From: Hydractinia symbiolongicarpus | Taxonomy: Eukaryota; Cnidaria; Hydrozoa; Anthoathecata; Hydractiniidae | Length of the DNA stretch: 60,000 nt | Direction of reading: 5' to 3' | Assembly (NCBI RefSeq): GCF_029227915.1 | Contig: NC_079886.1 | Location: 22,670,501 to 22,730,500, forward strand | The notes under the pieces: model-generated | What the model saw: the letters and a program-made list of their open reading frames with translations, nothing else | Databases searched by the model: none | Told to the model about the DNA's origin: nothing | Part shown: piece by piece, positions 47,107 to 58,300 of the stretch | How the letters are laid out: each line of letters begins with the position of its first letter | Position numbering within the stretch: position 1 is the first letter of the stretch | Made by a program: the position numbers and the translations under genes

Positions 47107-47593
47107 TAATTTGTGGAGAAAATCTGTTAAGTTTTCGCGGGAATAATAACTAAATAAATAACAAATATATACCAACTATTCTTTACAGGGCTTGACAGGA
47201 TGAACATTGTGAGTGTATAACTTTCTTGGATTTCTTTAACTGACGCAAATTTACTCGAAAATTTGTAACTTTTGTATTTGAAATTTGATGTAAACTTCTT
47301 ATTTCCTTTTTGAGCGGGAATAAATAAAGAAATGTGAAAAAGCTACATATATAAATTCTATCAATGAAAATAGCACACTTGAGACACGAACATAAAACAC
47401 AAGTTAATTACGCAATACACCATAAAAGAACAATAAAACATGCACGTAACAAACATATTGAATACGAAACGAACGTATAGTATCATATAACACGAAATCA
47501 ACACAAATCCAGTGTTAACTGCACATTGCCCCCAGACAAATGAAAAATTTTGATTGATAATTGATATCGATAATCAATATTTTGAGATTTGTC

Positions 47594-47902
47594 TTAATTA
47601 ATATAATTTAACATCGCTTTTGCTTTCAACGCAGCTTCATGCAATTCAGTTTGTATGTCTAATTCGTCAACGTGATGAATAACGGTAATTTCTCTGACAG
47701 CTCGTCTTGTTACTCGATTAGTCGATTCGCTTGAGTTTCGATATCTAACAACAGCAGTTCTTATACGACCATCGTTTCCAAATTCAACATCAACTATGAA
47801 ACCATACATACATTGTCCTGACAAATTTTCTGCTTTTAGGAATAGGACAATGTCGCCAATTTTGATATTAAGATCATTTCGAAACCATTTTGGTTGTTTC
47901 AT
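47594..47902 (-). pseudogene. BEL/Pao C-terminal domain (DUF5641-like)
   Basis: 102 residues starting MKQPKWFRNDLNIKIGDIVL, then GFIVDVEFGNDGRIRTAVVR and TRRAVREITVI: the chromo-like tail that closes BEL polyproteins. It is in a separate frame from the integrase upstream. Confidence 0.8.
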
Positions 47903-48113
47903 TAGTTTAGGTACATAGGTTATTAACCAACATTCGAACCATGCATTGAATATCCTACGGTTTTGATCAATAATTTTCCAAGGCTTAACAGTTGAGGCAA
48001 TAGGACCAACTGGTGACCTGTCATTGTTGCGGCCGAGGGTGTTATTAGATCAGCATTTTTAAAATCAGCTGTGACATCTCCAACAGCTAATGGGAGATCA
48101 TTAATACAATTGG

Positions 48114-49291
48114 CTATTTCTGTACCAAGAGTCTCCCACTGTGGTATAGAAAGTCTCTCGTTTGAGATTTTATTATAGATTCTTTAACTTGTTTAATTTT
48201 TCTTTCTACTTTACCATGCATAAAGTGTCCCCCAACAGGGCATGTCTCGAATTTAATTCCCATTTCTTTGTGAAGTCTACCCTTTAAATCCATAAACGTG
48301 ATTTTCATGTTTTTGCATCCACTCACTAATTGGCTTCCTTCGTCTGGTAAAAGAATTTTTGGATATCCAACCTCACATGAAAACGGGATAAACGCTTGAA
48401 TGAAACCTGAGGTGCTGTAATCTTCCATGACTTTTATGTTTATGGTTGATGTTGTGGTACAACAAAACACCAAGTACCAAATGTTTACAGTGGTTCTCTT
48501 GTTGTGTGGGGAATATGACAAGAATGGGCCAGCTAGATCGACTTGACACACGTAAAACGCAGGAGCGATGTTGAGATTGTGATTGGAGATCGGTCCCATA
48601 GCAACTTCGATAGTACGTTTCAATAGATATCGAAATCTTTCACAATTTTTTCTGATAACTTTTACTTGTCCTCTACCTTCGATTATATGCACTTGCTTCA
48701 TGACGTATCGATGAACGGTTTCGATACCGGAATGCTTAGCAACAGGGTGGTACCAACGAACCTCATTGATTATACTATAAGCAATAGGTGAATACTTATC
48801 AACAATTGGTACAAAAAATGTGGAACTTGTCAAATCTAACATAACATCCGTCATAGTGCTCGTATTAGTGAACTTCTGATTTGGTAGAATACGTCCTGTA
48901 TAATACAGTATGTTGTTGTTTTCTTTTGATATTATAGCATAAGCATCTTTTCTTGTGAATTTCTTAACTTCAGCAGTTGCTTTTTTCCAAAAGTACTCTC
49001 TGGCAGCCTTCAAGTCATCACTGGAGAAGATAATTGTTTCCACTTGAGAGATGGACTTATTTGATTTTGTAATAAAACATTTATTTTTACAGTTACTAAT
49101 AAATCTGTAAACAAGTCCAAGTAATCGTAAATTCTTTTTTTTATTGTTTTGGATAAATCTTCTTTCAAATTGAGTGTGTTAACGTTGTATGCAGGAAATT
49201 TTGATACGTCTGACTTCACCCACTCGAATCTTTTTATCCATGTAGATCCTGGACTGACATCTAAGATAGTAGCACCGTCTAGTTCCAACAT
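48114..49291 (-). pseudogene. BEL/Pao integrase with RNase H end
   Basis: 49010-49291 carries the linker after RNase H (STWIKRFEWVKSDVSKFPAY). 48114-49043 carries the H2C2-like region (HPVAKHSGIETVHRYV, CERFRYLLKRT) and the integrase core (VCQVDLAGPFLSYS with the first Asp; LPDEGSQLVSGCKN with the second; HGKVERKIKQVKESI with the Glu). The frame stops at 48114 before the C-terminal domain. Confidence 0.85.
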
Positions 49292-49369
49292 CGGCTATCA
49301 TATCTTTACTTTTGACATACATCCAATCCTCACGTTTGCTAAATCTGTTGATATCAATTACTCGATTTC

Positions 49370-50900
49370 TCACCCAGGTTTTTTTTCATTTGTTATCCAA
49401 AACAAAGCAATTTGACTGTCGGTTAGTTTGACTGATCCAATATGAAATTTTGCAAGAGAACTTTTCACAACAAAGCCTGTGTGTGCATTTAAGTTAGCAG
49501 CAATTAATTCTGCTCTCGGCTGAGTTGTTCCTTCTGAAATTATTTTCGAGCGTGCAAAAATAGGTTGACATGAAAACGAACCATCCTTTTTTAGGTAACA
49601 TAAGCATAAATAGCAGAACACGCAATTGACTGGCTAGCATCTGCAGTATCGATTGTATTCACGTCTAAATTTACGGCATCAGACGGTACTAATGCTCTGT
49701 CAAACCGAATTGTATTTATTTATTTCATCATTTCAAAATGTGAAGTACAGAGCGGTCTTAACTCATCAGGAATGAATCCAGTTTTCGTTGTAATAATGTG
49801 TGCATATCCAGTTTTAAGGAAGCAGTTAGTGGTGTCAATCTTCCTGTTAAATCAAAAATTTCTGCCACCTTGCCGACACAGATTCTCCGCAAGATTCTTA
49901 GCAAGTATGTCATTTAAACTTGTTCCACTGTCAGTGGGTTGTGACGCGTCAAACACAAGTCGACATGGTGTTGTAAACGATTTTCCCCATACAGCACGCC
50001 GGGGAATGAAGTTTTGGAGTTGATGGTGTTTTAATGACTGTTGTTGTGTCGGTGTAAGGTTGTGCACAAACTCCACAAATCCAAGTGATTGCATTTTCTT
50101 TTCTGAATTGATAACATCTTCCTTATCTTTAACAGATTTGTTAAGATTTCTGAGTTGACTGTAGTAAAAACTTTCAATGCTTTTTTCTTGTTTGGAGCAA
50201 GTTTCGCTGCAGGGTTATGAATGAATGGTAGTCTGGCAATTGTGAGGTTACTTGATTCATCTACTGAAACCCATCGATCTATTAATTCCTGTTCCACTTC
50301 TTCCTTTAAGCTTAGAATTTCAATTTTCTCCCCATTTTTGCATTTCTGACATGATCTACAATCAACACATCTATATTTCATTTCTGAACCAACTTCTTCT
50401 ACCTGATCGAATATTTTCTTTTTCCGGACGATGTAAGTGTCGGGACTTTCGTGATTTTCTACTGACAGCTGGTGTACAAATTGATAACTGTCTTTTAGAA
50501 TTCCTACATCTGGATTGACTTGATAGCCCATTGTATATAGACTATACTGCTGGCTAAGGTACGATTGTTGTCTGATATTCGATCGATTATGATGATGAAA
50601 TTTGTGTATTTCTGTAAACACAGAATGTGGTCCTCCTACTAGTCCTCTGCCACCGGATGCATTCAAAAAGGGGGATCGATAAATTGTCAAACCTGAAGGC
50701 AACTGAAATACTACTTCGGGATAATATCGCAGGTACTTGATTCCAATCATAAAGTCGGTTTGACCTCCTACGGACTCTGGTAACTGTGGTAGATCTTCTA
50801 TTATACCTCCATGATTGCGATAATGGTTTTGAATGTCGTCTGATACTTTCCCTCTCAGAGGATACAAGGGAAAGTCACTTGTGATACGCGGTCTATGCAA
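49370..50900 (-). pseudogene. BEL/Pao protease and reverse transcriptase, palm deleted
   Basis: 50031-50900 holds the end of the protease region (DFMIGIKYLRYYPEVVFQLP) and the start of RT (DRWVSVDESSNLTIARLPFI). 49852-50094 continues RT (RRAVWGKSFTTPCRLVFDAS). The sequence then jumps to the RT/RNase H connection (DLTGRLTPLTASLKLDMHT near 49800), so the segment with the catalytic YxDD is missing. 49370-49621 carries RNase H (GTTQPRAELIAANLNAHTG). Confidence 0.8.
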
Positions 50901-52080
50901 ACTCCTGTCATGACTGCATGTCTTCCATCATGTAGTGGTAACGTTACGCTGTAGATGCCATGTGATGATTCAGTTTTTAAATTGCCAACTCCTCCAAGTG
51001 TAACTGGACCAGCTCTTTCTTGAGTGCCATTTATTCTTTTAGTTGCTTCATGTCTGCATACGAAATCTCTACATCCATTATCAAAGAATATGGTGTACGT
51101 CTCATTTTGTACCTTGATTGTTTGGAGTATGTAGATCGCATGTTCAGTGATATCTTCAGAGTTGGATTTCGCATTACCTTTCAGTGATACGTAAGCTGAA
51201 TGGGTATGAAATGACAGCTTGATGTTCTTTCCGAATTCAGGCAAAGGTAGTCTTTGTTTAAGGATGCATCTGTCTTTGTACTTCTGAAGAGCATCTTGAT
51301 TCGTTTCACAGTGGTCTTGACATACCAAAACGTGTTTCTTCACCGTGTATTTGTCGTGGTGAGAATGAGGACATACGAAATCGCGTTGACACTTTCCTTG
51401 TGAGTGTTTACCTGTTGACTGTAATGCTGCTGGAAAAAGACATTGAATACATAAACCTTTAGCCTTAATAGTGTTGAATCTCTCTGCGGGAGTCATTTCA
51501 GCAAACCTTTGACATGCAAAGTACTGAATAATTTTAGTACCATTTGGACCATTGGTTGCAATATGAGTACTAGAAGATTCATTACAGATGTGACATATGG
51601 GAACTTCATCGCTTTGCCTATCATTTATATGGTAACTTTCGTACTTATCTCTCGAATCATTGCGATAATTTTTTTCATCTTTTTTGTACTCAGGAGCCTG
51701 ATGCCTAGTAACCCAAGGCCTTCTCTTGTTGTATCCTTAATTCCTTCTCAAGAAATAAAATCAATCTCTCCCACTTTTCAGGTTCTTGTAAATTTTCCTC
51801 ATAGATAGAAGACAACCACCTAGTAACTCTCGCATCTCCCATAATATGGTAAATCATATTCAAACCATCACCAAAATAAAGCCTATTTTGAATATTATGA
51901 ACTTTGGACAGAGAAAGAATATCCTGGAGTAATGTAATAAGTTTTGATAAAGCGTGTCGCAAAGTATCTGGACTTTTTAATTTCCATAGCGGACCAAATT
52001 TCTTAACATCTTCGAGTTTCTTTTGAAGCATTGTTTTGGAAACACCAAATGCTCTTTTTTATCTAATCCAAATTTCCTCA
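50855..52080 (-). pseudogene. BEL/Pao Gag and zinc-finger region
   Basis: 51705-52031 is DUF1759-like Gag (LFYFGDGLN-type context: NRLYFGDGLNMIYHIMGDAR). 50855-51600 carries CHICNES, then CIQCLFPAALQSTGKHSQGK and CPHSHHDKY, the usual BEL Cys/His region, and FFDNGCRDFVCRHEA, the protease active-site region in which the Asp-Ser/Thr-Gly triad reads DNG. Frames change at about 51700 and 52035. Confidence 0.75.
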
Positions 52081-52162
52081 ATATTTTCAAGACAAGATTT
52101 CATAGACCATCGACAAAAATTTACTTTATTGTGTTGACGTATTATTACCTGACTAATACAAA

Positions 52163-52249
52163 AAACCGGTCAGTATGAAAAATCCGATGATTTCATTGGT
52201 TTACCGCTTATTAAAACTGGGCTTTGTATAAAACCATACTAACCGGTTT
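52163..52249. mobile_element. Miniature inverted-repeat sequence, 87 bp
   Basis: The left end AAACCGGTCAGTATG and the right end CATACTAACCGGTTT are inverted copies with one mismatch, separated by 57 bases. No other copy lies in the window. The surroundings (52250-52890) hold no recognised gene. Confidence 0.6.
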
Positions 52250-52899
52250 GCACAACTGTTATGCATCTCCATAGTTACCGTGCGTAAATTATAAATGGCG
52301 CATTAAAATGTAAACAATAAATAAAGGTTTTTGTGCAGCAATTTAAAGATGGCTAACCGTGAACAATTCTTCAATTTTTTGACGATAGGAACATTTCGTT
52401 TGATCCCGGTGTACATTTGGATTTAACTGCAGATTTTTTCTGTGAAGAAAACACAAGGCGTGACTTTAGAAAACCAACTCTCATTTTAATTCTGCAATTA
52501 AATTAACCTACATGACCAACGCGGAGGCCAACAAAAATAATACGGAGAATAAAAACCAAAATAAAAATAACGAAAAACTACATTTACAATGCAAACAAGC
52601 AAAAGAAAATACGCGGCCAGCGCGTAGACCTAAAATTGCAATGCGAAGGTTTCTTCGCGCGTAAAAGCAAATTAATTCTCATCTTGGCAATTAAGAACAT
52701 ACTCAACGATTTTATCGGATGAGATTTACAAATTTACAGAAAACAATACGAAAGAAATTTCCACAACTAAAAAAAATTGTTAATTTTTTTTGCGAATCGG
52801 CAAGATTAAGTTTAATAAAATAAAGTTAGTTGCTAAAAATAAAGTAAAATTCGCCAAAATTTGATGTCTACAATTAAAACATTTTATAACTCCTGCCAG

Positions 52900-54060
52900 G
52901 ATTTGAACCTGTATATCCCATAGAATTACTTCATGCGGTTCATGACATTTTCGACAACGATGATACTGAGACTGTTCTTCTAATTGATGCTGAGAATGCC
53001 TCAATTAATAGAAAGGTAATGCTGCATAACATATCGAAGTTATGCTCAATGATTGCTACGTTCATCAACAACTGTTATGCTGTACTTGCACGTTTATTCG
53101 TGATAGGCGGGAAGGAGATTCTTTCGAGGGAAGGCACCACACAGGACGATCCGACGTGGATGGCTTCGTATGCTATTGGAATCATACCCTTGTTGAAATC
53201 AGTTTTCAACAACACACGATGATTTTACTGTTGCTGGAAAACTTTACGAAAATAAATAATTTTAGTCGAAAATCGTTTTCATCAGTCCGAAATACGGCTA
53301 CTTCTGAAAGCAACTAATCCTATCTAATTATAAAACAAGAGTAGCTTCTTAATGCTGACTAAATCTTTGCAGTTTTAAATTATTTTGGTAACATCGACTG
53401 GTCAATGTCAACTCGGTGCAGTCATTGGTAGTCAGTCTAACAAGATTGAATATGTTAACAGCAAAGTTGCCAGTTTAGTTGAACAGATGAAACTTCTCTC
53501 AAAGATTGTTGAACCACAAAAACAGTTAAAGCACAAGTTAAACTTTAAAATTGAATATCTAAAAAAAGAATCAGGCCCTTTGCAGAAATAAAATAACATG
53601 ACGGTGAACCAAGTTAAGGTAAAGGACATCAACCAACAAAAAGGATTCTTTAATTGACTCAATGTATTACCAATCACTGGACAAGGTTTTTATCTCAACA
53701 AGAAAGAGTTTCGGGATGCTATGCGTCTACGATACAATTGGAGCATTCCCAACTTACCCAGCAGTTGCATTTGTGGACACAGCATGAAGTGTAAAATTTG
53801 TGGCTTTGTTACGAGACGTCACAACGACATTCGTGACCTCACATCAAAGTTACTTAAGGATGTTTGTCATGAGGTACAATTGGAACCGGACTTACCGTTG
53901 ATTGGAGAATGTTTTGATTTAAAGATTGTAAAGACCGGTGATGATTGAAGACCAGTCATTCTTGCTCGTGATTTTTGGATACACGGCCAACATGCATTTT
54001 TTAACGTGAGAGTTTTGACGCCACTGCCTCTAGTGTTGATAATGGCAGTAACACGCCGCT
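52900..54060 (+). pseudogene. Unclassified metazoan reverse transcriptase remnant with nuclease-like tail
   Basis: The frame first shows TVLLIDAENASINRK (RT motif A region), then SREGTTQDDPTWMASYAIGI (motif B region, with Asp replacing the usual Gly after Gln). After a decayed stretch where the catalytic DD should be, the tail reads KKEFRDAMRLRYNWSIPNLP, then CICGHSMKCKICGF, TRRHNDIRDLTSKLL, and ARDFWIHGQHAFFNVRV. I recall this RT plus Cys-rich tail from cnidarian and sponge genomes; the end (E, D, FFxVRV) resembles a PD-(D/E)XK nuclease. Multiple stops are present. Confidence 0.55.
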
Positions 54061-54244
54061 TATATTTTTAATTGACGGAAGCATGGTTCGCGAATGCATG
54101 ACTTTTTACAGTCGACTTTTGGAAAGGATAGCGGATTAGAAGAACATACCAATTTCAACTGCAGTCACACATATACGCACAAAAATTTGTTTTGCTCTGT
54201 TGAGATCCAGTTTAATATGTTTAAGAGGTTAACCAAAAGCACCA

Positions 54245-55067
54245 TGGTTATCGATAGCAGCCGACTTTTACAGACCATTGCCAACTGGAGAAAAACTTTT
54301 GGTAACAACTGATTTGTTTTACAAATTTCAAATTGTAAAAGAAATAAAAACGACAACATTTCTTCAGCTTATTTGCATTTCAAGAGGATGTAAAAACCAA
54401 GAAGGGATCTCCATAGGGTAGTAGTCGATTTCTTTAAAGTACGTAATATTCGACATACAACATCCATACTATTGTGGCCAAGAAGTAATGGCCAAGCCGA
54501 TCGTTTTATGACAACATTAAGAAAAACAATACGACACTCATTCGATGCAAAAAACAAACTGGAAGGAATCTTAACAAACTATGCTGCTTCAATATCGAAA
54601 CTGTGTGCATGCAGCTACGAACAAAGTACCTTCAATATTATATTTTGGACGCAAAATAATCACTGGTATTCCATCGCACTATGCAGTAATATAACCCCAT
54701 TACGATACTGTCCAACAGCACTACGACACTTACTGCTAGACTTCAAAAGAAAACACTGACCGTTTCTGTGAAGATCCGCCTCTAATTAAAATTGGCGCAA
54801 CTGTATTTGTGAAAAGGGGACGGAAAGACCACAAGTTCTAGTCGAATTATATGGACGGCACGTTCACCGTCATCAGCGTAACTGGAAACCTCGTAACTGT
54901 ACAAAATTTATCAACGACACATTAGCTTTATGAAACTTGCGAAAGGCCTATACAAGAGGACATACATGAAACGAAACAAGATGTTGCGAAAGAGACAAAC
55001 AAGAAATACCAACACAGAAATAGAACAAAAAAAATGAACAAACTTTTAGACTAGATGTAGAGGGAGA
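54245..55067 (+). pseudogene. Ty3/gypsy integrase remnant
   Basis: ADFYRPLPTGEKLLVTTD (54258-54312) is the first catalytic block of a Ty3/gypsy integrase. After a deletion, WPRSNGQADRFMTTLRKTIR (54472 onwards) is the third block, with Asp where Glu is usual. IGATVFVKRGRKDHKF near 54790 is the C-terminal module. A purine tract, AGAGGGAGA, ends at 55067 directly before TGTTGTG. The second catalytic block is missing. Confidence 0.78.
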
Positions 55068-55310
55068 TGTTGTGTATATAGCCTTGATCTTTTATGTTCA
55101 GTAAATATACTTATGTTTGTATATATATTAGGTACCAAGCCTTGATTGGAGGGAGTTGAAAACACATGCTTATAAACAAACGACATAACATGGCGTTGCG
55201 GTAAAAGGTTTGGCCTTTGAGAATAAACTCAAGAGACCTTAATATGCAGGACTTTCTACTTGAACCCCTTGATGACACTCTCCACGAAGTTTTACTCTGA
55301 ATAAAGCTAG
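55068..55310 (+). repeat. Probable 3' LTR start of the gypsy remnant
   Basis: Begins TGTTGTGTATATAGCC directly after a polypurine tract and contains GAATAAAGC near 55298, a likely poly(A) signal. The right border and the partner LTR were not found. Confidence 0.55.
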
Positions 55311-55532
55311 CTCATTCCAATTAAGGGTGGCTGTTTCGAGCGCATAGTTGGTGTCTATATTAATTTGCTCTGCCTGCCCAAATTTTCGTCAACACGTGAC
55401 AGCGTATAACCATGTGTTCCTTATTACGTTAACTTTTCGTTATGTTGTTGCACCCTATTCGTTACATTCATTTTTTTTGCTTTCCATTTTGTTTCTTGAC
55501 TTTCGGTTCTTTGTGTTGTGGCGCTTGATCTT

Positions 55533-55636
55533 CAACCTCATCCCTAGGGTTACTTTCACTTTTTGATATCAGGATGGCGTTTCTTAAACGTCATTTCATT
55601 ATCAAAAAGTGAAAACAGCCCTGGGGATGAGGTTGT
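55533..55636. mobile_element. Short MITE, family M9, copy 3
   Basis: Ends CAACCTCATCCCTAGGG and, reverse-complemented on the right, CAACCTCATCCCCAGGG. The inverted similarity extends inward (CTTTCACTTTTTGAT against ATCAAAAAGTGAAA), giving a long stem. The flanks CTTGATCTT and CTTCATCTT agree at 8 of 9 bases. Confidence 0.8.
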
Positions 55637-55639
55637 CTT

Positions 55640-56490
55640 CATCTTCTGAGTCATTATTATGGCTAAACGCTGTTCTCCGTGCCGTAGCTAATCGTTATTA
55701 CTTTTAACTGAACAAGAAAAGGTATCGACCATGTTACACTTCAGTTTGTCGTGGCTATATAAAAAAAAAAAGAAAAAAAGAAAAACAAATAAAAATTGAA
55801 TGCACGTTTTGTCTTATAACAACCGCAATTTTTGACGTCGTTCTTATGTTGAAGATATCTCTTTTGGGGTTGTTGAAACACCTCTTGGTTAATTCTGAAA
55901 AAATGCGACGATACGTACACGATACTGTCAAAAATAAATTCCGACTGGTTGTAACGCAGGGATATCCTTTTGCGATTTTTTCAAAAATCACAAAGTCGCT
56001 AAATCTTCTTCCTATAATAGTTTCTCCTGTTAAAGTAACCCTTGTGTATTTATCAAATATCACTGATTATTAGCGAACAAGGTGTCTAACATATAACCAG
56101 TCCGAGGTTTAAACAGGCTTTATGTCACAACTTTTAAATTTACATTGTGATTTACCTTTGAAACCTTTTTTAAAACCTATTTAAAATACACTTAAACCAC
56201 ATTTGGAACTAAGTTTAAAGATCTTGTGTTCTTGCCATGACTCCTTTACTATACATAAACACAAATTGGTTTAAATTGAAATAAATTTTTAAAGGAAATG
56301 GTTGAATTACATGCCCATGCATGTTTTATGCTAGCCCGACCAGTTTTACGCCAATGCATTTTTTTATATTTGCAGGCTTATTTTTTTGTGAACCCAGCTA
56401 GTTCTGAGGTTTTTAATTTTGCTTAATATTAGACGCTTCAAAATGAATATCACCCGAATGGTGTAGCATGGTACAGGTAAAATGCAGTAC
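55640..56490. other. Unassigned AT-rich DNA
   Basis: No gene, RNA or repeat recognised beyond short A-rich runs near 55760. Confidence 0.45.
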
Positions 56491-56494
56491 AATT

Positions 56495-56700
56495 TTATAT
56501 ATGATTTATTGCACATTCAATATGTATATATATTCTTAAGTTGCCAATATATTTTTTCTTTGAGCAATCAGACATGGTCAATTGGCCTTTGATTTTAGCA
56601 CCAGATAGCATACCCAGACTGCAGAATTGTAACATAAGCTCTTCCTTAATCTGCCACGAGTTCATCATTATGTTCCAGCAGGTCAATCCATTGTCAGCAT
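56495..56700 (-). pseudogene. DDE_Tnp_4-type transposase C-terminal fragment
   Basis: The minus strand reads QIKEELMLQFCSLGMLSGAK, then IKGQLTMSDCSKKK and NLRIYIHIECAI. This matches the end of DDE_Tnp_4 transposases (a QIKEEL-type stretch, a short loop, then the LRIHVERAI-like helix carrying the last catalytic Glu; here IHIECAI). It lies downstream of the THAP frame in the same orientation. Confidence 0.6.
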
Positions 56701-56755
56701 ACCAGACATATCTAAAATATGCTCATTTGAAAGACCAAGACTTAACTGCATCATG

Positions 56756-57286
56756 TCAGAAGCATTTCTGTGCAATATCATTTTTGTATTTAGTACCAGT
56801 ATAGTTCAAGGTGTGTGGTGTTGAGGCATAACAATGATCAGATAATGGTGTAAACGTATTACAATCTGCATCTGGACAAGTTTTCAACCTTATTTTTTTT
56901 AACTTAGGTGGTAAAGGTGAATGACGAAAAAGTTTCCTTCTTGACTTCTTTTGTGGAAGTTCATAGCCCATTTTAAGTGATGGGTCTGGATAAGTAACAG
57001 TTGGTACTTCATCAACAAAATGTTCAGAACAAACTCGGTCACTGGGACAAGGTTTCCATTCTGATTTATCTTTATTCACCCTTCTTAAAGCTAGGATCCA
57101 TTTCTGTCGTTTTTCAAAGTTTCTTAACACACTGGGAAAGCAGTATAATCTGTAGGGGGGATTTAACCAACAGCCACACTCCTTTCTAGTTTTTCCCTCG
57201 TGAACAGAACAAGATTCAGCCCTCCATTTATAAATCCTGGCATTGCTGTTACAACATCCAATAACTGCACAATTGGAACCCCCCAT
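56756..57286 (-). CDS. THAP-domain protein, probably the N-terminus of a transposase
   Basis: 176 residues starting MGGSNCAVIGCCNSNARIYK. The THAP C2CH set is visible: C6 and C11, then after a long insert CSEHF with the Cys and His, plus the conserved W in QKWILALRR, and PSDRVCSEHF. Such domains bind DNA sequence-specifically. The insert between the second Cys and the YCFP motif is longer than usual and carries four extra Cys (CSVHEGKTRKECGCW). A basic stretch (KKSRRKLFRHSPLPPKLKKI) follows. With the DDE fragment downstream it resembles PHIS/ISL2EU-type elements that pair THAP and DDE domains. The middle of the DDE domain is absent. Confidence 0.72.
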   Translation of the reverse strand: MGGSNCAVIGCCNSNARIYKWRAESCSVHEGKTRKECGCWLNPPYRLYCFPSVLRNFEKRQKWILALRRVNKDKSEWKPCPSDRVCSEHFVDEVPTVTYPDPSLKMGYELPQKKSRRKLFRHSPLPPKLKKIRLKTCPDADCNTFTPLSDHCYASTPHTLNYTGTKYKNDIAQKCF

Positions 57287-57907
57287 ACGTAAACTTCACA
57301 AAAGGAAATCTCTGAAGTAGAATTGAACAAGCAGAACGACTCAAATGCACAGCTTTAGGAAATAAAACACCATCATGACCATTGGTGTTTACAAAGTTTT
57401 GCAATCAAACTAATTTGAGGCCAGGCCCCAAACCGCGTTGAGATTCATAATGGCGGAATGCCATGTTTGCTGATTGTCAGCATTTTTCTGCATTCAAAAT
57501 GGTAGAATAAAATGCGGGCATAGTTTCGTTTGAAAAACGCGGTAATGATTTTTACTATTATATATTTCTGTTTCTAAACGAAGATGTTTATTAATCTATT
57601 CTCGGATCCGGGTTAACATGCGTGAAATTTGCTTATCATTTTCAGCAAAAATCACCAACATATTTAAATTCAGCACCAAAATTCATGGAAACATGCAAAT
57701 TCTCAAGTTTATGCACTAGCTTGCAACTGCCTCTAGTAGCCAAACTTTTGATGTTTTATGAAGAAATGAAATTAACTGCAGTGAGAATTTTTCACTGCAG
57801 TTGGATATTATGGTCAAGCTCTTAGAAAATTTAAAAACTTTAAATTAGCTTCAAGAGAATAAATCTCTGATTGCTTGAAGGGCTCCATAGTTGAGAGCAA
57901 TATTCCA
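57287..57907. other. Unassigned DNA
   Basis: No gene or repeat recognised. Confidence 0.4.
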
Positions 57908-58300
57908 TTATTGGTAATATATACCATAGATTTCCACAGGCGAACCATAAAGGTGAATGGTTTTCAAACAAAAAGAAGAAAAACTATGCAATGTCACAAA
58001 AACGATATTTAAATTAATATCTCCCATTAATATCAGAAACATGAGAGGGCCAAGAACGCTTCCTTGGGGAACTCCTTCTTGTATTTCTGCAGGATCAGAG
58101 GGTGAATTGTTACCAATTTTTTTCAATTTTAGTAGAGCAATGCTAAAGTCAACCTTAGCAAAGTCGAGATATATACACCGCATCAACATTGTAGCCATCT
58201 GAGAGAAGGTATCTTTACCTACATATGTCTCTGCCACAGCGTGTGTCTGCCCAAGTATTTCTTTTTTCCACACCCATTCAGTTTGGATTGGCACTACCAC
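57908..58300 (-). pseudogene. LINE reverse transcriptase fragment
   Basis: The minus strand encodes CIYLDFAKVDFSIALLKLKK (motif A region), then IQEGVPQGSVLGPLMFLILM (motif B, PQGSVLGPLLF-type) and GDIN. A deletion removed most residues between the two motifs. The pattern is that of Jockey/CR1/L2-like LINEs. The motif C (YxDD) region is degraded. Confidence 0.8.

Larger units (their letters stand above)
47532..52100 (-). mobile_element. BEL/Pao retrotransposon, deleted and frameshifted
   Basis: Minus-strand order: gag (DUF1759-like), zinc-finger region, aspartic protease, reverse transcriptase, RNase H, integrase, C-terminal DUF5641-like domain. On the minus strand GGGGGCAATG near 47531 looks like a polypurine tract before a 3' LTR starting about TGCAGTTAACAC. 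A matching 5' LTR is not found near 52.1 kb, so the left end of the element is truncated or unrecognised. Several frames are broken, and the RT catalytic core is deleted. Confidence 0.85.
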
